39,391 nucleotides of DNA, taken from the NCBI RefSeq assembly GCF_005938675.2, contig NZ_VCCH02000078.1, positions 1-39,391 on the forward strand, written 5' to 3'. Positions 1 through 6,879 of this stretch are shown here, one piece after another. The notes under the pieces were generated by a model. That model saw only the letters and a list, made by a program, of their open reading frames with translations, was not told where the DNA came from and ran no database searches. Each line of letters starts with the position of its first letter. The stretch's first letter is position 1. This DNA comes from Mycobacterium sp. KBS0706 (GTDB taxonomy: Bacteria; Pseudomonadota; Alphaproteobacteria; DSM-16000; Inquilinaceae). The translations under genes were made by a program, and so were the position numbers.

Positions 1-128
1 AGCTGATGGAGAGGCCTGTTCCCAGATTGGTTGCGTGATCAATCGCAAGTACTCCGAAGCTCAAGCAAGCTGAGCCGAGGCCCTTCATAACGTCTCCGCA
101 TACTCGGTCATCGGCCCCGCGGGTTCCC

Positions 129-144
129 GGCATCAATCTTGCTT
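129..144 (+). promoter_or_regulatory. weak sigma-54-like promoter upstream of LysR
   Basis: The GG at 129-130 and GC at 141-142 are separated by exactly ten bases (CCGGCATCAATCTTGCTT). This is the -24/-12 spacing of sigma-54 promoters, and the -12 part TTGCTT is good. The -24 part has CCGGCAT instead of YTGGCAC, so the match is weaker than the three forward sites further right. It would start transcription about 65 bases before the LysR start codon. Confidence 0.3.
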
Positions 145-218
145 GTTGGCAGTCGAGCCGGTCAGCACGAGTTGAGTTGGACCGGTGGGCTTTGCTCGAT
201 CTGGATGTTTTGGGAACG

Positions 219-1166
219 ATGGGCATGGGTAACGCTCACCGAGGGTTTTCGGCCAGGATCGGCGACGGGGACCTCCGGCTGCTGAGGATCTTCTGCACGG
301 TCGCCGAGCGCGGCGGCTTCTCGACCGCTGAATCCGAGCTGCAGATGGGCCTTCCGGCGATCAGCCGGGCGATCAGGGACCTGGAGGTCAGGCTCGGCCT
401 TCGCCTCTGCCGTCGCGGCCGGTCCGGCTTCGCCCTGACCAAGGACGGCCAGCAGGTCCAGGCCGCGAGCCTGCAGCTGCTGGCCGATCTGGAGCGCTTC
501 GAGCTCGGCATCCGCTCCCTGCGTGCCGAGCTGTGCGGGGCGATCGCCATCGGCATCGTCGACACCCTCATCACCGACGAGGCGTTTCGGATCCCCACTC
601 TGCTGAAGACGTTCAAGACGCGGCATCCCGAAATCCAGATCAACCTGACGGTCAGGACCTCGAACCTGATCGAGCAGGCGGTCATCGACGGCAGCCTCGA
701 TGCCGGCCTGATCGTCGGCCGGCGCCGCATCCGGCAACTGGTCCACCGTCTTCTCTATCGCGAGACCAGCCATCTCTACTGCAGCGCCGGGCATCCGCTG
801 GTCCGCCACCACGGCGACGCGATCCGGGTCGAGCATCTGTCGGAATGCGACTTCGTCGGCTATACCGCGGTCAGCGAGATCGGCCGGCTGCGGACCGGCC
901 CCGCCTTCCGCCGGACCGCCCTGGTCGATCACATGGAGGCGGCCGCGATCCTGATCGGCACCGACTGCTTCATCGGCTATCTGCCCGACCATTACGCCGA
1001 GGCGATGGCGCCGCGGGCGCGCTTCATCCGGCTGCTGGAAGACGACTTCGCCTTCCATTCGGATGTCGAGCTGGTCACCCGCCGCGGCCCCGGCTCGCCG
1101 GTCCTCGCCGCCTTCCTGGCCCAGCTCGACGCCTGGACGTCACGCGCATCGAGCCCGGACGCGTAG
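219..1166 (+). CDS. LysR-family transcriptional regulator
   Basis: This 315-residue protein has the normal LysR layout. An N-terminal winged helix-turn-helix lies at about residues 17-75 (DLRLLRIFCTVAERGGFSTA, then AISRAIRDLEVRLGLRLCRR). A periplasmic-binding-protein-like effector domain follows from about residue 105. The ATG at 219 is chosen over an in-frame TTG at 177; a second ATG at 225 is also possible, and neither has a strong ribosome site. It is followed 100 bases later by a cysteine hydrolase on the same strand, which is a plausible target. It resembles the LysR at 24673-25593 in the DNA-binding domain and near the C-terminus (FIGYLPDHYAE versus FVGFLPTHYAE), so the two look like paralogues at either side of the guanidine genes. 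The effector cannot be read from the sequence; a guanidino or amide compound is an inference from context. Confidence 0.88.
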   Translation: MGMGNAHRGFSARIGDGDLRLLRIFCTVAERGGFSTAESELQMGLPAISRAIRDLEVRLGLRLCRRGRSGFALTKDGQQVQAASLQLLADLERFELGIRSLRAELCGAIAIGIVDTLITDEAFRIPTLLKTFKTRHPEIQINLTVRTSNLIEQAVIDGSLDAGLIVGRRRIRQLVHRLLYRETSHLYCSAGHPLVRHHGDAIRVEHLSECDFVGYTAVSEIGRLRTGPAFRRTALVDHMEAAAILIGTDCFIGYLPDHYAEAMAPRARFIRLLEDDFAFHSDVELVTRRGPGSPVLAAFLAQLDAWTSRASSPDA

Positions 1167-1218
1167 CCCCGTCACTTGCGCGCGGCCGAAAGCGATGTTG
1201 CCGCATACGTCATTTGTC

Positions 1219-1236
1219 CGCCGGCGCGCGCCGGCG
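1219..1236. repeat. 18-bp perfect GC palindrome
   Basis: The bases CGCCGGCG-CG-CGCCGGCG form a perfect inverted repeat between the LysR stop and the hydrolase ribosome site. It could be an operator or an RNA hairpin in the hydrolase leader. No T-run follows, so it does not look like a classical terminator. In DNA this GC-rich, such palindromes also arise by chance. Confidence 0.4.
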
Positions 1237-1266
1237 ATGCTGGCACGGCATCGACAGGAGGAACAG

Positions 1267-1887
1267 ATGGCGAAGACGCCCAGGGACATGATCGTCGGCA
1301 GGCCGGTGCTGCTGGTCGTCGATATCCAGAAGGGCAGCTTCATGCCGAGGCGGCCGGAGTCGATGCTCGAGCACATGCCCGATTCCGAGCTGCGCTGCCG
1401 CCGCGCCCGCACGGTCATCGACGCTGCCCGCGCCGCCGGCGTGCCGGTCGTCTTCATCCAGGAGATCCATCGCAGCGACCGCATCGACTACGGCCGCGAG
1501 CTCGACGGCAGCGAGGGCATCCACTGCCTGGACGGCGACCCGTCCACGCCGCTCGCGGTCGAGGAGATGGGCATCCTGCCGACCGACTACACCGTGCCGA
1601 AGCGGCGCTATTCGGCCTTCTACGGCACCGATCTCGAGATCCTGCTGAAGGCGCTGAAGGCCGAGACGCTGATCCTGGTCGGCGGCTTCACCGATGTCTG
1701 CGTCCACTACACCTTCGTCGACGGCCACCAGGGCGACTATTTCTGCCGCGTGGTCGAGGACTGCGTCGCCGGCTCCAGCATCGCGGCCCATGACGCCGCC
1801 CTGCGGGCGATGGAGTACCTGCAGTCCGGCGCCCGCCGCTCCGCGGCCGAGATCATCGACGCCCTCGCCCTGCGACAGGCCGCCTGA
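1267..1887 (+). CDS. isochorismatase-like cysteine hydrolase
   Basis: The 206-residue product belongs to the isochorismatase-like hydrolase superfamily, whose members hydrolyse C-N bonds of amides, biuret, guanylurea, N-carbamoyl compounds or nicotinamide. The expected catalytic triad is visible: Asp19 in LLVVDIQ, Lys112 in TVPKRRYSAF and nucleophile Cys145 in GGFTDVCVHYT. The start at 1267 has a strong AGGAGGAA ribosome site six to eight bases upstream; the long upstream extension of the frame overlaps the LysR gene and is not coding. The gene follows a LysR regulator and converges on the neighbouring minus-strand operon ten bases away. No signal peptide is seen, so it should be cytoplasmic. 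Substrate is not determined. Guanylurea hydrolase and biuret hydrolase, both in this superfamily, feed the guanidine/allophanate pathway encoded nearby, so a substrate of that kind is a reasonable guess. Confidence 0.85.
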   Translation: MAKTPRDMIVGRPVLLVVDIQKGSFMPRRPESMLEHMPDSELRCRRARTVIDAARAAGVPVVFIQEIHRSDRIDYGRELDGSEGIHCLDGDPSTPLAVEEMGILPTDYTVPKRRYSAFYGTDLEILLKALKAETLILVGGFTDVCVHYTFVDGHQGDYFCRVVEDCVAGSSIAAHDAALRAMEYLQSGARRSAAEIIDALALRQAA

Positions 1888-1897
1888 CCATGTGGGA

Positions 1898-2548
1898 TCA
1901 GAGCGGCGTCCAGCGCAGGCCGGTGCCGCTCTCGACCACGTCTTCTCCGTCCGGCTGCAGCCCGAGGGCGCCACCCGCGCGATCCGGCTCGGTGGACAGG
2001 GCGATCCGCCACTCTCCCGTCGCCGCGACCCGGCCGTAGTCGATCGCGCAGCCCGGCTCGTAGGACACCGAGTCCAGCGCTTCGATGCGGATGAAATGGC
2101 TGCCGACGCGCACCAGCAGCCGCGACGGGCCGCCGATGCTGGCGAAGGCCATGGCGCCCTCGGTGCCGTCGTCCAGCCGCTCCCAATCCTCGCGATAGAC
2201 GGCGTGCACCCCCTCCTCGATCAGCAGCCCGGCCTCCAGGCGCAGCCGGCCGGCATCGGCGGTCGGGCCGGGCGGACGGTAGCTGATCCACCGGTGCCAG
2301 GTGCAGAGATCGCCGTCCAGCGTGGTGTGCCCGGCGAAGCCGTCCTGCCGCGCCAGGACCAGCAGCGCCTCCGCCGGCAACGCCGACCGCGGCAGCTTCT
2401 GCAACACCAGGCTCTCCCGCGGCAGCCGGATGTCGGCGAAGGTGGAGCGCGTCTGCAGCCAGAGCACCGTGGTGGTCCGGTCCTCGCACCCGTCGGGGAA
2501 GGCGATCAGGCGGCGGCGCCAGACGCCGAGGAGCCAGTCTGGGACCAT
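1898..2548 (-). CDS. uncharacterised protein, possibly HRI1/lipocalin-like
   Basis: This 216-residue protein has no signal peptide and no membrane segment. It is rich in Trp, Arg and acidic residues (LLGVWRRRLI near the start, TRSTFADIRLP at about 33-43, CTWHRWISYRP in the middle, HAVYREDWERL at about 116-126). The pattern of short beta-strand-like segments recalls HRI1/lipocalin-like beta-barrel proteins, but I cannot confirm this without a profile search. It begins four bases after the stop of the permease gene, so it is probably the last gene of the PotABCD-like transporter operon. A cytosolic ligand-binding or accessory role is inference only. It is too small and lacks the motifs for an amidohydrolase or acetyltransferase. 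Confidence 0.72.
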   Translation of the reverse strand: MVPDWLLGVWRRRLIAFPDGCEDRTTTVLWLQTRSTFADIRLPRESLVLQKLPRSALPAEALLVLARQDGFAGHTTLDGDLCTWHRWISYRPPGPTADAGRLRLEAGLLIEEGVHAVYREDWERLDDGTEGAMAFASIGGPSRLLVRVGSHFIRIEALDSVSYEPGCAIDYGRVAATGEWRIALSTEPDRAGGALGLQPDGEDVVESGTGLRWTPL

Positions 2549-2552
2549 CGCC

Positions 2553-3362
2553 TCAGTCCCGCGGGCTGGCCGCGCCGAGCAGCTTCGGCAGGTCGCCGAA
2601 CCGCGCGATCAGGCAGAAGGTGCCGGCGCCGAGCAGCATGAACAGCACCGCGCCGACGCACATGGTCGGCTCGAAGCCGAGCCGCATACTATTGAACACC
2701 TTGATCGGCAGCGTCTCCACCGCGAAGCCGGCGACCATGTAGGCGATGATGTACTCGTTGATGCTGAGCACGAAGACGAACAGCGCACCGCACAGCACAT
2801 AGGGCATCACGATCGGCGCGATCACGGTGCGGAACACGTGGTTGTCGGTGGCGCCCATCGTCGCCGCCACCTCGATCAGGCTGCGGTCGATGCTCTGGAA
2901 GCCGAGCGAGACGGTGACGAGCGGCAGCGCCAGCAGGACCACGGCATGGCTCAGCACCGTGTTCTCGACCCGGCCGACATGGCCGATGAAGCCCCAGAAG
3001 ATCATGAACACCACAGCGAGCACCACCGGCGGCAGCATGAAGGCCAGGGCGCCGATGCCGGAGAGCAGCTTCGAGAAGCGCGAGTTGAAGCGCCAGATCC
3101 CATAGGCGACCGGAACGGCGATGCTGGTGGAGACCAGGGCCGCCGCCGCGGCGATCAGCAGCGACCATTGCAGCGACGACAGCCAGGCCGGGCTGCTGAA
3201 GAAGGCCTCGTACCAGTTCCAACCGAAGCGTTCGGGCGGGAAGGACATGCGCCGGGTGGCGTTCAGCGACACGCCGGCGACCACCACCAGCGGCGCCGCC
3301 ATGAACACCGCGATCACGGCCAGGAAGGCTTGGCGCGGCAACTGCAACAGGTTTCGTATCAT
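2553..3362 (-). CDS. ABC transporter permease, PotC-like
   Basis: The 269-residue inner-membrane permease has about six hydrophobic segments. It carries an EAA-type loop (EVAATMGATDNHVFRTVIAP) in the second half, where it would contact the ATPase. The start ATG at 3362 overlaps the stop of the upstream permease by four bases, which indicates translational coupling. The same frame stays open to 4061, but that extension lies inside the other permease gene and has no membrane-protein character. The family is the spermidine/putrescine (PotC/YdcV) group. With the partner permease, ATPase and Tat-exported binding protein it makes a complete importer. Substrate is unknown; cationic amines or guanidino compounds are the best guess given the divergent guanidine operon. 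Confidence 0.88.
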   Translation of the reverse strand: MIRNLLQLPRQAFLAVIAVFMAAPLVVVAGVSLNATRRMSFPPERFGWNWYEAFFSSPAWLSSLQWSLLIAAAAALVSTSIAVPVAYGIWRFNSRFSKLLSGIGALAFMLPPVVLAVVFMIFWGFIGHVGRVENTVLSHAVVLLALPLVTVSLGFQSIDRSLIEVAATMGATDNHVFRTVIAPIVMPYVLCGALFVFVLSINEYIIAYMVAGFAVETLPIKVFNSMRLGFEPTMCVGAVLFMLLGAGTFCLIARFGDLPKLLGAASPRD

Positions 3363-4249
3363 GGCTTGTCCCCCTTCCGGCGGCCGAGCAGCGCGGTCGC
3401 ACCGGTCAGCAGCAGGGTGAGGCCGAGGAAGATCACCGCCTGGGCCGCGCCGAGCGGCACATTGCCGGCGCCGAGCACGGTGTTGCTGATCAGGACGCCG
3501 ACGGTCCACTGCTCGGGCTTGCCCAGCACCAGCGGCGTCACATAGGAGCCGACGGTGAAGATGAAGACCACGACCAGCGAGGACACCAGCGGCCGGCGCA
3601 TCAGCGGCAGGATGATGGTGAAGAAGCCGTGCGGCGGCGACGCCCCCATGGTCCGCGCCGCCTCCAGCAGGTCGCGGTCGATCCGCGACAGCGACGGGTA
3701 CAGCAGCAGCACCGAGAAGGGCAGCGTCAGATAGACCAGGCAGGCCAGCATGGCGCCGGCGCTGGGGTAGAGCGACTGCGCCTCGGACAGCAGGCCGACG
3801 ACCGCCAGCAGGTCGGACAGGCCGATGCGGCGGGCGAGCATGACCTGCCAGGCGAAGGAGATCAGCACCTCCGACAGCGACAGGGTGGTCAGCAGCCCGA
3901 CCAGCCACACCATCTGCGAGCGCCGCCGCATCCGTGTGATCAGATAGGTCAGCGGCAGGCCGATCGCCGCGACCGTGACCGAGACCACCGTCGCCAGCAC
4001 GGCGGAATAGCCCAGCATGCGCAGGAAGGTGGCGTCGAACACCTGCCCGTACTGGGTCCACTCGAAGCCCGGCGACCAGAGCGCACCGGGCTCGCGATGG
4101 GCGGTGCTGACCTGCAGCAGCAGGAACAGCGGAAAGGCGCTGAGGCCGACGATTGCGAGCGTCGGCCAGGCGAGGAGCGCGACCAGCCGGCCGGACGGCA
4201 GGCGGGGCCGCGCGCGGAGGAGCGTCATCCTCTCGGCCAAATCGGTCAT
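3359..4249 (-). CDS. ABC transporter permease, PotB-like
   Basis: This 296-residue permease starts at an ATG overlapping the ATPase stop codon by four bases (4246-4249). It ends overlapping the next permease start by four bases. The N-terminus carries a long first transmembrane segment (LVALLAWPTLAIVGLSAFPL) followed by a periplasmic stretch. The EAA loop is visible as EAARTMGASPPHGFFTIILP. The frame continues upstream to 4363, but those residues come from the ATPase gene in another frame. It pairs with the PotC-like permease to form the membrane channel of the importer. Length and layout are normal for the family. Confidence 0.88.
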   Translation of the reverse strand: MTDLAERMTLLRARPRLPSGRLVALLAWPTLAIVGLSAFPLFLLLQVSTAHREPGALWSPGFEWTQYGQVFDATFLRMLGYSAVLATVVSVTVAAIGLPLTYLITRMRRRSQMVWLVGLLTTLSLSEVLISFAWQVMLARRIGLSDLLAVVGLLSEAQSLYPSAGAMLACLVYLTLPFSVLLLYPSLSRIDRDLLEAARTMGASPPHGFFTIILPLMRRPLVSSLVVVFIFTVGSYVTPLVLGKPEQWTVGVLISNTVLGAGNVPLGAAQAVIFLGLTLLLTGATALLGRRKGDKP

Positions 4250-5304
4250 TCCGTCAGGATCCTGCAGGCTTCGGGCGGCAGGGTGATGCGGACCTGGTCG
4301 CTGGGTCCGGCGCCGACCCAGTCCCGCGGCGCGGTGACCGCGACGATGGAGCGGCCGGCGCAATCCAGCCTGGCCTCGATATTCGCCCCGACGTCGCGCA
4401 CGAAGGTGACCCGTGCCGGCAGGCTATTGCCATCGTCTTCGTCGACGCCCGACGCGATCCGGATGTCCTCGGGCCGGATCGACAGCGTCACCCGCGCCCC
4501 CGCCACCGGCGCCTCCCGCGGCGGCGTCACCCGGATCGGCCGGTTGGCGAAGCTGACCATGTCCGGCGCCGCCATCTCGGCGTCCAGCAGGTTGCTGAGG
4601 CCGATGAAGTCGGCGACGAAGCGGTTCGCCGGGTTGCGGTAGATCTCCAGCGGCGCGCCGACCTGCTGCACCCGGCCCTTGGCCATCACCACGATCCGGT
4701 CGGCCATGGTCATGGCCTCGCGCTGGTCATGGGTGACCAGGATGGTGGTGATCTTGAGCCGCTGCTGCAGCAGCCGCAGCTCGACTTGCATCTCCTCGCG
4801 CAGCTTGGCGTCGAGCGCCGACAGCGGCTCGTCGAGCAGGAACACGCTCGGCTCCTGCGCCAGGGCGCGGGCGATCGCCACCCGTTGCCTCTGGCCGCCG
4901 GAGAGCTGCCCGATGTTCCGCTTGCCGATGTCCGGCAGCTGGATCAGCTCCAGCAGCTCGGCGACGCGGCTGGTGCGCTGCCGCCGGTCGAAGCCGCGCA
5001 GGCGCATGCTGTAGGCGATGTTCTCCTCCACCGAGAGATGGGGGAACAGCGCCAGCGACTGGAAGATCATGCCGAACTGCCGCCGGTGCGCCGGCTGGTC
5101 GGTGATGTCCTTGCCGTTGAGCAGGACGGTGCCGGCATTGGGCCGCTCGAGGCCGGCGACGATGCGCATCAGGGTCGTCTTGCCGCAGCCGGACGGCCCG
5201 AGGAAGCAGGTGAACTGGCCCTGGGGGAGCGCGAGGGAGACGCGGTCGACGGCGCGCATGCCGCCGAAGGTCTTGCTGACCTCGCGAAGCTCTAAGCCGA
5301 GCAT
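4246..5304 (-). CDS. ABC transporter ATP-binding protein, PotA-like
   Basis: The 352-residue ATPase has all nucleotide-binding motifs: Walker A GPSGCGKTT at 36-44, signature LSGGQ at 134-138, Walker B FLLDEP at 155-160 and a switch histidine in LVTHDQ. A C-terminal TOBE regulatory domain follows from about residue 250 (LSIRPEDIRIASG). The length and TOBE domain are typical of the PotA/MalK class. It energises the two permeases whose genes follow and overlap. It sits 16 bases after the binding-protein stop, so the genes are expressed as one operon. Confidence 0.92.
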   Translation of the reverse strand: MLGLELREVSKTFGGMRAVDRVSLALPQGQFTCFLGPSGCGKTTLMRIVAGLERPNAGTVLLNGKDITDQPAHRRQFGMIFQSLALFPHLSVEENIAYSMRLRGFDRRQRTSRVAELLELIQLPDIGKRNIGQLSGGQRQRVAIARALAQEPSVFLLDEPLSALDAKLREEMQVELRLLQQRLKITTILVTHDQREAMTMADRIVVMAKGRVQQVGAPLEIYRNPANRFVADFIGLSNLLDAEMAAPDMVSFANRPIRVTPPREAPVAGARVTLSIRPEDIRIASGVDEDDGNSLPARVTFVRDVGANIEARLDCAGRSIVAVTAPRDWVGAGPSDQVRITLPPEACRILTE

Positions 5305-5320
5305 GGCGGGTCCTCCGAGG

Positions 5321-6475
5321 TCAGCTGGCGGTCAGCATCCTGGTGAACTCCGCCGTCATGAAGTCGAGATGCGTCAGCCGGGTCTCGATCGCCGGCACGA
5401 TCGGCGGCACCTCGCTCGACACCGCGGCGAACTCCGCATCGGTCAGGTCGGTCTTGTCGCGGGTGATGATCGGCGCGCAACCGACATTGCGGGCCATCAG
5501 CCCCTGCGCCTCGGGCGAGCACATGAAGTTGATGAACTCGCAGGCCTCCTCGGCCTTGGTCGAGGCCGAGGGCTGGCACCAGGACCCGAAATCGATGACG
5601 CCGCCTTCCTGCGGGAAGATCGACTTCACCGGGGTCCCGGCCTTCGCCATCACGCCGGCCACGTCGTGGAAATAGGTGCCGCCGATCACCTCGCCGTTCT
5701 CGAAGGCGGTCTGCATGGTGCCTTCCGATTCCCACCACAGCTTCACCTGGGGCTTCAGCTCGGCCATCTTGGCGATGACCTGCAGGATGCCGTCCTTGGT
5801 CGACAGGATCTCGGTGCCGCCGAACCAGGTCTTGGCGGTGATCTCGAACAGATAGCTGCTGCCGCCGGAGCTCACCCCCCAGGCATTCGGGTGCGATGCA
5901 TCCCAGAACGCCTTCCAGCTGTCCGGCGGGGTGGGCAACTCCTCCGGGTTGATGATCAAGGTCATGTACCAGGCCATCGCGCCGACGCCGTAGACGCCGC
6001 TGTCGCTCTTGCCGACGTAGAAATCCGGCAGGTTCGAAAGGTTCGCGATGCGCGCGGTGTCGAAGCCTTTCCACATCTTGTTGCGGTCGCCGCGCACCCG
6101 CTCGCTCTGCGCCGTGGTGCAGAGGTCCATCGGCGGCAGGCCGGCGCGGTTGGCCTCGGCCAGCTGGATCAGGAACTGCACGCCCGAGGGCTGGCTCACC
6201 GAATTGACGGCGATGCCGGTGGCCTTGGTGAAGGCCGGGTAGACGAATTTGTTGAAGCTCTCCTCGAAATAGCCGCCATAGGTCGAGACCTTGAGCGAGC
6301 GCTCCGCCCCCCAGGACGGCCGCAGGAACGGCATGCCGATGCCGGCCGCCGCGAGGAGAAGCCCGCCATCCCGCAGCAGGCTCCGGCGGTTCGGCCGATA
6401 GACGGCCCGCCCCTCCCCGGTTCGGGTCTCGATCAGCGACGTGCCGGCGGGTCCACGATCGTGCTGTTCACTCAT
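5321..6475 (-). CDS. Tat-exported ABC substrate-binding protein, PotD-like
   Basis: The 384-residue protein is a family-1 extracellular solute-binding protein of the spermidine/putrescine type. A twin-arginine signal (NRRSLLRDGG, Arg30-Arg31) is followed by a hydrophobic stretch and a cut site near SWGAE at about 55-58. The mature part starts SLKVSTYGGYFEESFN, as expected for PotD-like proteins. The start at 6475 is chosen because GGAGAGG lies six bases upstream; the frame runs on to 6538 without a better start. It is the first gene of a minus-strand operon and has its own sigma-54 promoter match at 6537-6554. Substrate is not known. A guanidino compound used by the divergent operon is a reasonable guess. 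Confidence 0.9.
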   Translation of the reverse strand: MSEQHDRGPAGTSLIETRTGEGRAVYRPNRRSLLRDGGLLLAAAGIGMPFLRPSWGAERSLKVSTYGGYFEESFNKFVYPAFTKATGIAVNSVSQPSGVQFLIQLAEANRAGLPPMDLCTTAQSERVRGDRNKMWKGFDTARIANLSNLPDFYVGKSDSGVYGVGAMAWYMTLIINPEELPTPPDSWKAFWDASHPNAWGVSSGGSSYLFEITAKTWFGGTEILSTKDGILQVIAKMAELKPQVKLWWESEGTMQTAFENGEVIGGTYFHDVAGVMAKAGTPVKSIFPQEGGVIDFGSWCQPSASTKAEEACEFINFMCSPEAQGLMARNVGCAPIITRDKTDLTDAEFAAVSSEVPPIVPAIETRLTHLDFMTAEFTRMLTAS

Positions 6476-6536
6476 CGACCTCTCCGTTGCCTTGTGCGGT
6501 CGCCGGGGCAGCGCCGCTCCCTGTTTCCCATTCGTC

Positions 6537-6554
6537 AAGCAAATCCCGGGCCAA
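6537..6554 (-). promoter_or_regulatory. sigma-54 promoter for PotABCD-like operon
   Basis: Read on the minus strand the site is TTGGCCCGGGATTTGCTT. The -24 GG (6551-6552) and -12 GC (6539-6540) are exactly ten bases apart. Against the consensus TTGGCACGNNNNTTGCWT there is one mismatch (A to C). Predicted transcription would start near 6527, about 50 bases before the binding-protein start codon. Sigma-54 is commonly used for nitrogen-controlled genes. Confidence 0.65.
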
Positions 6555-6623
6555 TGTTCAGACGTTTGGTTCCGCCGGCGTCGGAAGGCAGAGCATCAGC
6601 CAAAGTCCCGGACGCCAACGCAG

Positions 6624-6637
6624 GATTGCATGCAATC
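6624..6637. promoter_or_regulatory. 14-bp palindrome between divergent promoters
   Basis: GATTGCATGCAATC is a perfect inverted repeat. It lies about 72 bases upstream of the minus-strand -24 element and about 117 bases upstream of the plus-strand -24 element. These are usual distances for a sigma-54 enhancer-binding activator. It does not match the classical NtrC consensus (GCAC-N5-9-GTGC type), so the protein that binds is unknown. A related partial copy, GATTGCAT, is at 6743-6750. Confidence 0.5.
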
Positions 6638-6751
6638 TTGATGGCAATGGATCTGCCCAAACTCGCAGCAATCCTGGGAAAAAGCTGATCACAAAATGAA
6701 CTCCACTCGTCGCGTTGTATGCCGAGGCAGCAGAATTCTGCGGATTGCATA

Positions 6752-6769
6752 CTGGCACGAGCCTTGCTT
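6752..6769 (+). promoter_or_regulatory. sigma-54 promoter for guanidine operon
   Basis: CTGGCACGAGCCTTGCTT matches the -24/-12 consensus YTGGCACGNNNNTTGCWT at every defined position. GG at 6754-6755 and GC at 6766-6767 have the required ten-base spacing. Transcription would start near 6779, leaving a leader of about 100 bases before the oxygenase start. This is the best promoter in the window. Confidence 0.8.
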
Positions 6770-6879
6770 CGACACCGGCGGGTCCCGGCCATCCCCAGGA
6801 ACGATGGCATCGTGAGCGCGTCCGCTCGGAGCGGAAGCGCGGCCGCGGAGGACGCGGTCGGCGAGAGAGGATATCCACC

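Larger units (their letters stand above)
6476..6879. other. divergent intergenic control region
   Basis: About 400 bases separate the minus-strand transporter operon from the plus-strand guanidine operon. The stretch holds two opposed sigma-54 promoter matches and a perfect palindrome, listed separately. I see no riboswitch motif and no convincing small gene. Open frames crossing it lack ribosome sites and family-like sequence. It is visibly less GC-rich than the flanking genes between about 6530 and 6760. Confidence 0.7.

Noticed and set aside
1..218. Gene fragment at the left edge
   Set aside because: No frame with family-like residues or a ribosome site is seen. TTGCG-N8-CGCAA at 31-48 may be a regulator site, but this is too weak to list as a feature.
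2553..4061. One long permease frame of 502 residues on the minus strand
   Set aside because: The first 233 residues are an out-of-frame reading of the overlapping PotB-like permease. The real gene starts at 3362 with a four-base overlap.
6770..6879. A guanidine-III or other riboswitch before the oxygenase
   Set aside because: Only GC-rich hairpins are visible (for example CCGCTC-GGA-GCGG-like). None of the conserved guanidine-aptamer blocks is present.
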